From Piezodorus guildinii (taxonomy: Eukaryota > Arthropoda > Insecta > Hemiptera > Pentatomidae): a DNA stretch of 64,000 nt. The notes beneath the pieces are model-generated. The model ran no database searches. It worked only from the letters and a program-made list of their open reading frames with translations, and was not told the DNA's origin. Shown here one piece after another: positions 11,647-21,547 of the stretch; position 1 is the stretch's first letter; each line of letters begins with the position of its first letter. A program made the position numbers and the translations under genes. Where the stretch lies: contig CM041298.1 in NCBI GenBank assembly GCA_023052935.1, forward strand, positions 19,560,371-19,624,370. Reading direction: 5' to 3'.

Positions 11647-12507
11647 TTGGTTCGGGCAACACACGACTTTCACTTACATCCATTGTTGAAATCGATTAAA
11701 GAAATTTTCAAATACAGTTAGAGATGAAAATGAGTAAATAAATTAAATTGATTTTCTATAGAAACATGCATTTTATTAAAAAATCTATTACATTATTATC
11801 TAAAATAATCAGTTAGTTTTATCGGCTTATAATCAATCTTTATTATCTTTAACATGCTTTTATATAAGATAATATTTTTTCTAAAATCTTTCGCTTTCCA
11901 ACAGTATATTATACGTCTATATTACTATGCTTGTTTTAAAAACACGAAAATTGCATTATCAAAAATATTCTTTCACATTTCTCTTTTAATTGAATATAGA
12001 TTTCGTTCAACTTATGTATTTCTCTGTTATTTTACCATTAATAACAAGATGATATGCCTATTTTTTTGAAATCTACAAAATTAAAGGTACTTTAAAGGAA
12101 GAAAATTTAAAATAACGGCATTTAAGCCCTGTCTGTGTATTTCAATCAGAATGAAACTTGCATGATATCAAAGGCCATTGAATTTTACATCGATATAGCG
12201 AGTTTCATCAAAATCGTAAAAAGGTGCAAAATGCATGGTATAAAGTGGTCTTCTGGTCAGCTGATTGATGAAAAAGTCTCGGTAACATTTCGGATGCATA
12301 GTTGTCTCAAATATGAAGTTTCAGTTGCATAGGACTTTTCGCTTTCGTGCTGGAGTTACCACACACCTTTTTTCGGGACTTGGTTATTTGGACTCAGGGG
12401 ATCCTAAAACGTGTATTTCCGTTGAAAAAACTGGAATTCGAAAATTTTCACGATCGCTATACTTTCTTATACTATATAATTCATATATACTTAAGTGAAA
12501 GAAAAAA
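11647..12507 (-). repeat. Family H, near full-length copy, reverse
   Basis: It begins with GGGCAACACACGACTTTCAC, the complement of the conserved end, and ends near the complement of the other terminus (CTTAAGTGAAAG at about 12491-12500). The order of blocks matches 51517-52420 and 21928-22797 in reverse. Short frames inside are shared only because the DNA repeat is shared. Confidence 0.75.
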
Positions 12508-12665
12508 GGGAAAGTATACAAGTCGAACAAATTTGATACCAACCAAAGGAGAAAAAGGAAAAATATTTTTTTTAGAAAAAAAATATGTTTACCGAACGTA
12601 AGAATAGTAATATAGATGTATAATATACCATCTGAAAGCTAAATATTTAAAAAAAGTGTTCTTTT
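12508..12665 (+). repeat. Family H fragment, left part of a copy split by an RTE LINE
   Basis: Carries the AAAGGAGAAAAA block and the GTATAATATACCATCTGAAAGC block. The same copy appears to resume at 14190-14312 beyond the LINE. Confidence 0.5.
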
Positions 12666-12699
12666 ACAAAGTCGTGGATCGTAATGTGAAGTAACAAAT

Positions 12700-14179
12700 G
12701 GGGCATAATAATAATAATAATAATAGCTTTATTGGCATCATATTGAGAAAAGCCTCTCCCATAGGGAGGAATTTATAGAAGTTGGCTATAGTTTGAAATA
12801 ATAAAATATTGAAAAAAAAAAAGCAAATAATCCAAAGAAATACAAATACAAATAATTATAAAATACAAAACTCCAAAAAACAAAACAAAACAGATTCCTT
12901 GAAAAATACACCAAAATCAAACACAAATTAAATATTTTTTAAAACGTTTATCCACCAGGATTTATCCCTCGCAACCAGCCACCAGTTTTCGCCAACAGCC
13001 TGCGTCAATTCGTCCCTCCACCTGCGATGTGGTCGCCCCCTTCTGCCTGCTGTCCTCTCTCGGGATCCACTCCGTGCAAGCTCTGGTCCATCTTTCGTCT
13101 TTCAGCCTGGCCAAGTGCCCAGCCCAGCTCCATTTTAATCGATGTGCCTCAACCCTTAGACTTTTAATGTTCACTTTCTGAAGAATATTTTCGTTTTTTA
13201 TTCTCTCCCTTTTCTGAATAAACATTAAACTTCTTAGAAGCTGCACTTGCATGGTATTCAGCCTCCGGTCGAGTTTTCTTGTAAGTGCCCAGGTTTGAGC
13301 CCCGTAGAGAACCGTAGGACATATCAGAACTTTGGTTTTAAGATCTAGTAATAGATTGTTTTTGAAGATCTTTTGGAGAGACCAATATTTGCACCACCCG
13401 AGCTTAACTCTTCTTTCTATTTCCTTATTGATAATTTCTCTAAATGATATCGTCTGCCCTAAGTAAATGTACTCCTCTACATATTCTATCTCACTATTGT
13501 TAGCATAAACTGGTATTTTTATTGAGTTTGTCATAATTTTAGTTTTTGCTGTATTTATATTAAGTCCATATTTTTTGCTAATGCCTACTATTTCCTCTAT
13601 CATCCGCCTTAGGCCGTTTATGTCCGGAGATATTAGACATATATCGTCCGCAAATCTTAAGTTGTTGAGCATTTTCCCATTGACGGATATTCCCAGGCTT
13701 TCCCAATTTAATTCTCTAAATAGTTTATTTAAAACACAATTAAATAGAATCGGAGATAGAGGGCACCCTTGTTTCACTCCTCGTTCAACCTCAAAGTATT
13801 CGCCTTCCCTATCCAATGCCACGAATGCTTTTCCGTTCCTATAAAGCTCCATAATGACTTCAATGTAGAGTTTCTCCACGCCTGATTCGCACAGAGCTTC
13901 CCATAAATACTTATGTCTGATCGAGTCGAAAGCCTTGAAATAGTCGATAAAACATAAATAGACCTGCCTGTCGTATTCTCTACTTTTCTCTATGAGCTGA
14001 TTTATACATTGGAGTTGATCTGTTGTACTGAAAGTAGGACGGAAGCCGGCTTGTTCTATATCGTGATCTTGATAGATAGTTTTTATTATTCTATTTTTTA
14101 AAATATTACAAAATAGTTTGTAGATACTTTGGGTTAATGAAATCGGGCGAAAATTCTCCAAAAAATGGAGCATAAACAT
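12700..14179 (-). mobile_element. RTE-like LINE, 5'-truncated, reverse orientation
   Basis: The element reads right to left. It holds the reverse transcriptase frame (14179-12962), a 3' UTR, and a terminal (TTA)n tail at about 12708-12725. Family H fragments on either side suggest it landed inside an H copy. The 5' portion with the endonuclease is missing. Confidence 0.8.
12962..14179 (-). CDS. RTE-clade-like reverse transcriptase, open frame
   Basis: The frame has 405 residues without interruption. It opens on the NFRPISLTQ motif (9-17), followed by AGFRPTFST (44-52), CFIDYFKAFDS (76-86, first catalytic Asp region), GVKQGCPLSPILF (134-146) and FADD at 176-179 with Asp178 and Asp179. Further motifs are TAKTKIM and VLYGAQTWALT. 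The tail has an HRLKWSWAGHLAR..DERWTR block typical of RTE and related LINE C-termini. The annotated Met lies in a chance extension, and the natural ORF started further 5' with an endonuclease domain that is not present. An intact frame in so decayed a landscape suggests recent activity of the family. Confidence 0.85.
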   Translation of the reverse strand: MFMLHFLENFRPISLTQSIYKLFCNILKNRIIKTIYQDHDIEQAGFRPTFSTTDQLQCINQLIEKSREYDRQVYLCFIDYFKAFDSIRHKYLWEALCESGVEKLYIEVIMELYRNGKAFVALDREGEYFEVERGVKQGCPLSPILFNCVLNKLFRELNWESLGISVNGKMLNNLRFADDICLISPDINGLRRMIEEIVGISKKYGLNINTAKTKIMTNSIKIPVYANNSEIEYVEEYIYLGQTISFREIINKEIERRVKLGWCKYWSLQKIFKNNLLLDLKTKVLICPTVLYGAQTWALTRKLDRRLNTMQVQLLRSLMFIQKRERIKNENILQKVNIKSLRVEAHRLKWSWAGHLARLKDERWTRACTEWIPREDSRQKGATTSQVEGRIDAGCWRKLVAGCEG

Positions 14180-14189
14180 TAGTAATTAT

Positions 14190-14312
14190 TTTATATTGCT
14201 ATTTAATATATAACATATGTTTCCAAAGAAAAAAAATTTCAACTCTTAAATTGATTTTAAGAACCGGAATATGTGAAAGTCGTGTGTTGCCTGCACCAGA
14301 TTTTTATTAAAA
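14190..14312 (+). repeat. Family H right end, forward
   Basis: Ends with GTGAAAGTCGTGTGTTGCC and the CACCAGA terminus. Probably the continuation of the fragment at 12508-12665. Confidence 0.55.
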
Positions 14313-14865
14313 AAACAAAACTATTATTTATTCTACACTATCAAAATATTTTAGTTTGGCCAATAGGTAACAGGTAAATATAATTAGTATATTAATATAA
14401 TATAAATATCAATACTGATTTCAAGATCTCTTACAACTTGGTAATCATTTTTTTTTTTTTTTTTTTTAATGACCTCTACGCATCGTATATTTATTTATTT
14501 ACCTCTTATTCTGTTAAGTAATTATTGTATTTTTTAATTTTTTTTTTTTATCAGTTTTGTCTTATGTTATATAAGATACGTTTGCTTCATTGACAGTATG
14601 TCAATTTTATCAACATTTAAAGTGCGTACATACAATAGATGTATGACATTCTGTAAAATGAGATAATAGCCATTTTTGCAGGATAGGAAGTTATGTCATA
14701 GTTTGTGTTATTGAAAATAGGTCAAATTATTTCTCAAATTTATATTTCTATAGAAAAAAAAAAAAAATAGTATAAATAGTAAATATTTTTCAATTCCCTC
14801 ATATTTATTTAAGTGAAAACTTCTTTAGGCACGTTATGCGATTTTTGGCAGGGGTAAAAGTTTCG
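14313..14865. other. AT-rich stretch without recognised genes
   Basis: Poly(T) tracts and AT-rich DNA. No supported gene. Confidence 0.5.
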
Positions 14866-14869
14866 ATTT

Positions 14870-14972
14870 CGTAACCATGGTGACGCACAGTGGTTCCAAA
14901 AGCACTTTTTCGGGACAAAAGTCTGCAATTCTCGTTCTAATTAAGATATATCACCCATTTTAACGTCATTTT
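14870..14972 (+). repeat. Left arm of ~100-bp inverted repeat bounding a tandem array
   Basis: The stretch GCACTTTTTCGGGACAAAAG with its neighbours to CACCCATTTTAACG is the reverse complement of 17405-17500, with a few mismatches. The arms enclose the 0.87-kb tandem array. Confidence 0.8.
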
Positions 14973-15050
14973 ATTTCTTAGTAAATTCACTTTAAATGGT
15001 ATAATTGGAAAATGTTTAGCTCATTTTAATATCATGAAAATTTATAAGTT

Positions 15051-15797
15051 TTGTCGATTATTTCAGAGAAATGTCTCTGTAACTAATTATTCTTATATAA
15101 ATCTTCATATATCTATTTTTCCCTGCATTTAACTTCGTTTAGAATCGTTATTAGATAAGTTTAAGGAAACTTCGGGTTTCATATAACGACTTGGTGATTT
15201 TTTTTAAATTTTCAAAAAATGTTAAAACAATTAAAATTATTTTAAATATATCAATACATACACTACAAAACAAAGTGCAAAATACTTTCAAAATTTTAGT
15301 TGTTTCCTAGCTTTTACCTACAAAATTTCAAAACCTGAGGTTGATTTCTACGTTTTTGGTAAAGAAGAACGCATTGTTGGCTATAGAAATTTCTTTAATG
15401 GAAAGACCAGAAAAAAATTGACATATAAAATTATTTTGTGGTCTAACTTAATTTTTCCAAATGATAAACCATAGTGAAGTACTGCCCCGAAGCGAGATAC
15501 AATTATAAATGTGTTTTTGTAATTTATTTTCCTTAAATTTAATATATAAAATTTACCTATTGTAATGTATACAATTTAAATGATAAACTAACATTTCTGA
15601 TTAGATAGAATATAAAAAAAAAAAATTAAGAAAGACAATTTCGCATTATTAATATTAAGTATTCGCAAATTTCGATTCAAAGGAGAAAAAATAAAAAATA
15701 AAATTAGGTTGAAGCGACATAGGGATAAGAAGAAAAATTATGCAATAGTAATAAAAAAATTTCAATAAGGGTTAAAGAGAAGAGAAAATTAAGTGTC

Positions 15798-15836
<39 letters not shown>

Positions 15837-17384
15837 CAGAAAACGGCAGTATAGGTAAAGAAAAAAATCATCCATTTTAATTTTTCATATATTGACCAGT
15901 CTTCTAATATAGAATAATTTTTGTTTTGTCGATTATTTCATAGAAATGTCTCTGTAACTAATTATTCTTATATAAATCTTCATATATCTATTTTTCCTGC
16001 ATTTAACTTCGTTTAGAATCGTTATTAGATAAGTTTAAGGAAACTTCGGGTTTCATATAACGACTTGGTGATTTTTTTTAAATTTTCAAAAAATGTTAAA
16101 ACAATTAAAATTATTTTAAATATATCAATACATACACTACAAAACAAAGTGCAAAATACTTTCAAAATTTTAGTTGTTTCCTAGCTTTTACCTACAAAAT
16201 TTCAAAACCTGAGGTTGATTTCTACGTTTTTGGTAAAGAAGAACGCATTGTTGGCTATAGAAATTTCTTTAATGGAAAGACCAGAAAAAAATTGACATAT
16301 AAAATTATTTTGTGGTCTAACTTAATTTTTCCAAATGATAAACCATAGTGAAGTACTGCCCCGAAGCGAGATACAATTATAAATGTGTTTTTGTAATTTA
16401 TTTTCCTTAAATTTAATATATAAAATTTACCTATTGTAATGTATACAATTTAAATGATAAACTAACATTTCTGATTAGATAGAATATAAAAAAAAAAAAT
16501 TAAGAAAGACAATTTCGCATTATTAATATTAAGTATTCGCAAATTTCGATTCAAAGGAGAAAAAATAAAAAATAAAATTAGGTTGAAGCGACATAGGGAT
16601 AAGAAGAAAAATTATGCAATAGTAATAAAAAAATTTCAATAAGGGTTAAAGAGAAGAGAAAATTAAGTGTCCTTAAAAAAAAAAAAAAAAAAAAAAAAAT
16701 ACACAGAAAACGGCAGTATAGGTAAAGAAAAAAATCATCCATTTTAATTTTTCATATATTGACCAGTCTTCTAATATAGAATAATTTTTGTTTTGTCGAT
16801 TATTTCATAGAAATGTCTCTGTAACTAATTATTCTTATATAAATCTTCATATATCTATTTTTCCTGCATTTAACTTCGTTTAGAATCGTTATTAGATAAG
16901 TTTAAGGAAACTTCGGGTTTCATATAACGACTTGGTGATTTTTTTTAAATTTTCAAAAAATGTTAAAACAATTAAAATTATTTTAAATATATCAATACAT
17001 ACACAACAAAACAAAGTGCAAAATACTTTCAAAATTTTAGTTGTTTTCTAGCTTTTACCTACAAAATTTCAAAACCTGAAGTCGATTTCTACGTTTCTGG
17101 TAAAGAAGAACGCATTGTTGGCTATAGAAATTTCTTTAATGGAAACACCAGAAAAAAATTGACATATAAAATCATTTTGTGGTCTAACTTAATTTTTCCA
17201 AATGATAAACCATCGTGAAGTACTGCCCCGAAGCGAGATACAATTATAAATGTGTTTTTGTAATTTATTTTCCTTAAATTTAATATATAAAATTTACCTA
17301 TTGTAATGTATACAATTTAAATGATAAACTTACATTTCAGATTAGATAGAATATAAAAAAAAAAAATTAAGAAAGACAATTTCT
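15051..17384 (+). repeat. Tandem triplication, ~870-bp unit
   Basis: The landmark GTCGATTATTTCA starts units at about 15053, 15928 and 16795, giving periods of 875 and 867 bp. Most of the length difference is in a poly(A) run (about 15801-15831 against 16675-16699). Units 1 and 2 look essentially identical. Unit 3 has scattered substitutions and is cut at 17384, where a segment containing the right inverted arm begins. No coding frame is apparent. High identity means either very recent duplication or an assembly effect. Confidence 0.9.
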
Positions 17385-17404
17385 GCAACAGAACAGAACT
17401 TCAG

Positions 17405-17500
17405 TTAAAATGGGTGATATATCTTGAATAGAACGAGAATCGCAGACTTTTGTCCCGAAAAAGTGCGTTTGGAAGCACCGTGTGACGTTACCAACATACT
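17405..17500 (-). repeat. Right arm of the inverted repeat
   Basis: Reverse complement of 14870-14972 (AAAATGGGTGATATATCTT through GTCCCGAAAAAGTGC). Outward of it lies GGCGCATGCGCAG, a short self-complementary GC-rich site at 17508-17520. Confidence 0.8.
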
Positions 17501-17639
17501 CTAGACTGGCGCATGCGCAGTGGTCTGTTCATTTCTTAAAATTGTATTTTTAAATATTTTAATTTTTCATTAAATTATATAAGAGAAATAAACGGAGAAG
17601 ATCCCCTCCTTTGAGTCAAAAATCCTTTTTTGATTTGGA

Positions 17640-17885
17640 TTCGCAAATTTCGATTCAAAGGAGAAAAATAAAAAATAAAATTAGGTTGAAGCGACATAGG
17701 GATAAGAAGAAAAATTATGCAATAGTCTAATAAAAAAATGTCAATAAGGGTTAAAGAGAAGAGAAAATTAAGTGTCCTTTAGAAAAAAAAAAAAAGACAC
17801 AGAAAATGGCGGTATAGATAAAGAAAAAATGTCATCCATTTTAATTTTTCAAATATTGATCAGACTTCTAATATAGAATAATTCG
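17640..17885 (+). repeat. Detached remainder of the tandem unit
   Basis: Matches the last ~250 bp of units 1 and 2 (TTCGCAAATTTCGATTCAAA through CTTCTAATATAGAATAATT). It suggests that unit 3 was interrupted, or that the array grew from this element-flank junction. Confidence 0.75.
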
Positions 17886-18170
17886 AATTACAATGCCGAA
17901 ATTCAAGATGAAGAGAAAATTAAGTGTCGTCAACATCAATACAGGCAAAAAAGAGCGATCAATTTAATTATTTCACAAATAGATCAATATTTTAAAACAG
18001 ATATAAAGCATATTCCTAAATTTCCGAATGACCGTGACACAAATGCCTGCTCCATCAAAAAAAATGTTGCTAAGTATACCGCCAACTAATACAGTCTACA
18101 GTCACATTCAGATTACGATGGCATAATTCAAGATGATATGCCTCTATAAATTGATGATGCTTTACAATAT
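17886..18170. other. Unassigned sequence
   Basis: The phrases GAAGAGAAAATTAAGTGTC and AATGCCGAAATTCAAGATGA recur in altered form nearby, so this is probably repeat-derived. No family recognised. Confidence 0.4.
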
Positions 18171-18176
18171 TAATAA

Positions 18177-18600
18177 TAATAAGGCTGAGGCCTACCAGAG
18201 ATTTTTACAAAGAAATGGATGACCTGGGAACGGACATCAGGTTAAGGAGGCTGCGTTTCTACGGGCATATGGTAAGGATGAGCCAGAACAGAATAAATAA
18301 AGAAATTTTCGAAAAAATGTGGGGATATACAGGGGCCGGAGGATACATTCAGCAGATGACGAAAGAGACAGTGAGGTTGGGAATCTCAACACAGGATTGT
18401 GTCAATAGAGATGAATATAGGTAAACATTGAGGAGGATAAAGGTCCTTGTGGGTGCCAAAGAGGTGAGAAAGGGGAGAGTATGGAGCGAGGAGCAGAGAA
18501 GAGTCCAGTCTGAGAGAATGAAGAAGAGGTGGGAAGAGAGGAAAAGAGTGGAACGTGTGGGCAAAGTTAGGGGGGAATGATATTTGCGTGGTCTTTAAGG
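18177..18600 (+). mobile_element. LINE ORF2 C-terminal fragment
   Basis: The frame at 18215-18424 includes IRLRRLRFYGHMVRMSQNRI, like the conserved R-R-L-R-W-x-GH-x-x-R block near the C-terminus of RTE-like and related ORF2 proteins. It is followed by degenerate basic sequence and a short 3' UTR. The rest of the element is absent. Confidence 0.6.
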
Positions 18601-18664
18601 CAGTCCCTATGACTCTGGATTTTACTTATTTTTTTTTTCAAACTTATGTACAAAAATGTATAAC

Positions 18665-19226
18665 AACGTTTCAAACGACAACACACGACTTCCGCTTAAC
18701 TCCGTTGTCAGTTTAAGAACATTCATATAAAGTTAGTATTAAAGAAGTTTAAAGAATTACATTGGGTTTCGATAGAAACATTTATTTTAGATTTTTAATC
18801 TAAAAATATAAATTTTTATCTACAACAATCACATAGTTTTATCCATTTCTTGCCCTTCCCAACTATACAAATTTGTAAATTATACAACATTAATTCTAAA
18901 ATCTTTAGCTTTCCAACGGTATATAATACATCTATATTACTATTCTCATGTTTGGGGGAAAAAAGTATAAAATTTCGGCATTTAAGCCCTGTCAGACTAT
19001 TTCATTATGAATAAAACCTGCACGATACTATATAACATTGAATTTTACACCTGTTTAGCAAGTTTAATCAAAATCTTTAAAGTCTTTTTAGAGGAAATCA
19101 TTTAAAAAGTGCGTAACGCATGATATAAAATGGCTCTTCTGGTTCGCATATTTTCTTGAAATTTTCTGTAGCATCTCAGGTTTATACGGTTCTAAATTAT
19201 AAAATTTCAGTTTTATACGACTTATA
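18665..19226 (-). repeat. Family H, reverse, left part of a split copy
   Basis: Starts with the complement of the conserved terminus (CAACACACGACTTCCGCTTA) and follows the family order up to TTTCAGTTTTATACGACTTA. It is then replaced by transposon sequence and resumes at about 20118-20280. Confidence 0.7.
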
Positions 19227-20117
19227 TGCTGAGAGTCCTTTAACTGTTTGTTAGGGGGTTTCCTTCTACTGTATGTTTGAGGACATCGTTGTCTATTACG
19301 GACGGAGGTATTCCTCGGGGCAAGTTTTTCAAGTCAGTATCCTCAGCTGAAAACTTAGCAAACCAACGGCGAATGGTCCGTTCATTAACACTCCCATCCC
19401 CAAACGCCTTGCAAATATTTCTAGCGGCCTCAGCTTCCGAATGGCCGAGTTTAAACTCGTACAAAAATATCACTCGAAAATCGCGTGTTTCCATGTTATA
19501 TTTGGAGGTATACTAAAAAGTGGGTAATTGATTGAGAAGCTAATGTTTATAATACTAAAGTAGAGGATTAGTAACTGTTTACTTTAAATATGTAAACATT
19601 CGGAAGAAAACAACAGATACCTGCAAAATCCTTTATGTATTTCAGAAACTATAAAAACGGACATTTCATGTGAAACAACCCAATAGTTTGAGAGATCGTT
19701 GAGCCAGCATTTTGTAATTGTTCTTGAATTTCCTTCACTAGGATTTCGGAATATGTTTTGCAAAGAAGCACAATAAGTCGATTTTTCCCTTGTAATAACT
19801 CTTGGACGTCCAGATCGAGGTCTGGTCAACAAATGTCCGGGTTTTTTTACTTTTTTGTATAATTTTTCTCACTCGTTCTACACTAATTTTCCTACTTGAC
19901 TATAGCTTTTAAGTTGGTTATATTCACAAACCAGTTTTTGTCTTTCTTCTATACTGAGTCTACATCTTGGAGCCATGTAACGATATTTTCTTTGATTTAT
20001 TAAACATTAAATATTGAATTATACACTCGTAATATCTTTTAAGGAAAACTGCAAACGTTATTAGTCTTGAGGCAGAAACATGAGTGTAGTTAGCTATGAT
20101 AATACGTTTCAACTAAC
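19227..20117 (-). mobile_element. Mariner/Tc1-like composite, duplicate of 24392-25290
   Basis: From 19227 to about 19680 this is the 5' half of an internally deleted mariner on the - strand. Its HTH coding frame (19240-19494) starts METRDFRVIFLYEFKLGHS and contains the second HTH NERTIRRWFAKFS. From about 19681 it is the N-terminal part of a Tc1-like element. The whole block matches 24392-25290, with few substitutions and one 8-bp deletion. It begins abruptly in mid-mariner, so one end is truncated. Confidence 0.8.
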
Positions 20118-20280
20118 GTTTTAGAGCTATTTTTACACACTGACCTTTTCACAGGACTTGGTCATTTGGACACCAGGGAACCTAAAACGTGTATTTCCGG
20201 TTGAACTGGTCGACAAATTTCAGAACCACCATACAGTCTCTTGCTATACACTTCTTATATAGGTAAGTGGAAGTAAGAAC
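20118..20280 (-). repeat. Family H, reverse, right part of the split copy
   Basis: Contains GACTTGGTCATTTGGAC and CCTAAAACGTGTATTTCCG in the order expected after the interruption, ending near GGTAAGTGGAAG. Confidence 0.65.
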
Positions 20281-20400
20281 AAAATTATAAATAAGTCGTA
20301 GAAGAATTATTCATAGTAAATATTTGGATTGATTCGTACTAAACTTCTCAGTCAAAATCTTTAGTATTTTTAAAACTTTTGTATCTATTGAAAAAACGAA

Positions 20401-20630
20401 ATTATTTATTTAAAAACGCTGTAAAGTATCATGGTTTATTATTTCCAAATAACTATATTAGGGGATAACTCTTTATAGGCAATTTACTAATTTGAAAATA
20501 AATAATTCAAAGGAAAATAGCCTATCTCCACTGCTAATTTCAAAACGCTATATCTCTGCTATTTGTGAATCGATTTCAGTGATTATTTTTTCGTTTTTTA
20601 GCTAATTAAATTCTCTATCGAATAACACTA
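20401..20630 (+). repeat. Family K interspersed repeat, B segment
   Basis: Matches 37590-37720 (ATGGTTTATTATTTCCAAAT, then GGGATAACT and ATAGGCAATT) and, inverted, 38095-38275. Confidence 0.65.
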
Positions 20631-20651
20631 ACTTTTTAAAATTATTTAGGT

Positions 20652-21130
20652 AATAGATAGATAGAAAATAATTTTTATTCTGGGACTGGATCCCTTTGGA
20701 ATAACAGATTTGTACAGTTTAAATATACAATATGTCTGGCCAACAGACAAGATGAACATGATTAACTACTATTTACAATAATTGATGAATTTGTATAAAA
20801 CACAAAATAAAAAAAAATAAAAACAATCTTCAGAAGCTAATTTATGTTAGAAAAAAATGAGAAATATATAAGTTGATAACAGAATCCAAATTAAAAAAGA
20901 AACAAAAAAAAAATAAATAAATAAAACAAAAATAATTAGTAACATTGTACTAATACTTAGTATTCTTAAAATAACATTAATTCTGAAATAATAAAGGATC
21001 TATATTAGACCAAGAATTAATGAAAGATAATACAATTAAAACATAAATAAAAATAAAAAATACAAATATAAGAAATGAAATCTTCTAGTAACAAAAATAA
21101 CGATATAAAAAACTTTAACTTAAACTTTAT
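20652..21130 (-). mobile_element. LINE 3' end with (TCTA)n tail, reverse
   Basis: Begins with ATAGATAGATAGA, the complement of a TCTA tail like the one closing the element at 1427-3037. It continues with AT-rich 3' UTR-like sequence. It separates two parts of a family K copy. No coding frame survives. Confidence 0.45.
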
Positions 21131-21135
21131 TTATT

Positions 21136-21260
21136 ACTAATTCGGAAGAACGTACTTTTTTATTATTCGTTATTAGGGTTCTACGTAACTTGAAACGTAA
21201 ATGGGGATTTTTTTTTCGATTACAAAGGTTCATTATTGAAAATAATAAATCAAAAATTAA
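21136..21260 (+). repeat. Family K, A' segment
   Basis: GTTATTAGGGTTCTACGTAA and TTACAAAGGTTCATTATTGA match 37765-37870. The reverse complement matches 37255-37370. Confidence 0.6.
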
Positions 21261-21479
21261 ACTAAAATGAAAGAGAACTGGACTAAACATATAGTTAAGA
21301 AAGTATATGTATATTTACAAATGTTCGTAATTAAAGGTTATAACTTTTTAAAGGAATACTTGGGCCTGTTACAACTTGAGATTTATTAGTATTAGGTACA
21401 TTTTGAAATAAAAAATTGTACATAAATACCTAAAAACTCCATATTATTTATTTATTGAAATTTGTTGTTTTTGTTTAAG

Positions 21480-21547
21480 GTCTGCCAAAATAAACACAGA
21501 AAATAATGATGGAGAATAAAAGAGATAAAGAAGCAACCAATGGGGAA
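21480..21547 (+). CDS. CNT: CNT exon with start codon (coding 21506-21547)
   Basis: Acceptor TTTAAG at 21474-21479, short leader, tandem ATGs at 21506 and 21509, then 14 codons to the donor GAA|GTGAGT. It encodes residues 1-14, a charged cytoplasmic start. The acceptor means an upstream untranslated exon exists. Confidence 0.75.

Noticed and set aside
12313..12601. Overlapping open frames sharing phrases with frames at 21852-22161 and 51534-51888
   Set aside because: The shared peptides come from copies of the non-coding H repeat read in several frames. Stops and shifts differ between copies, so there is no selected protein.
19277..19516. 79-codon + strand frame repeated at 24442 and 40089
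   Set aside because: Antisense shadow of the mariner transposase HTH frame.
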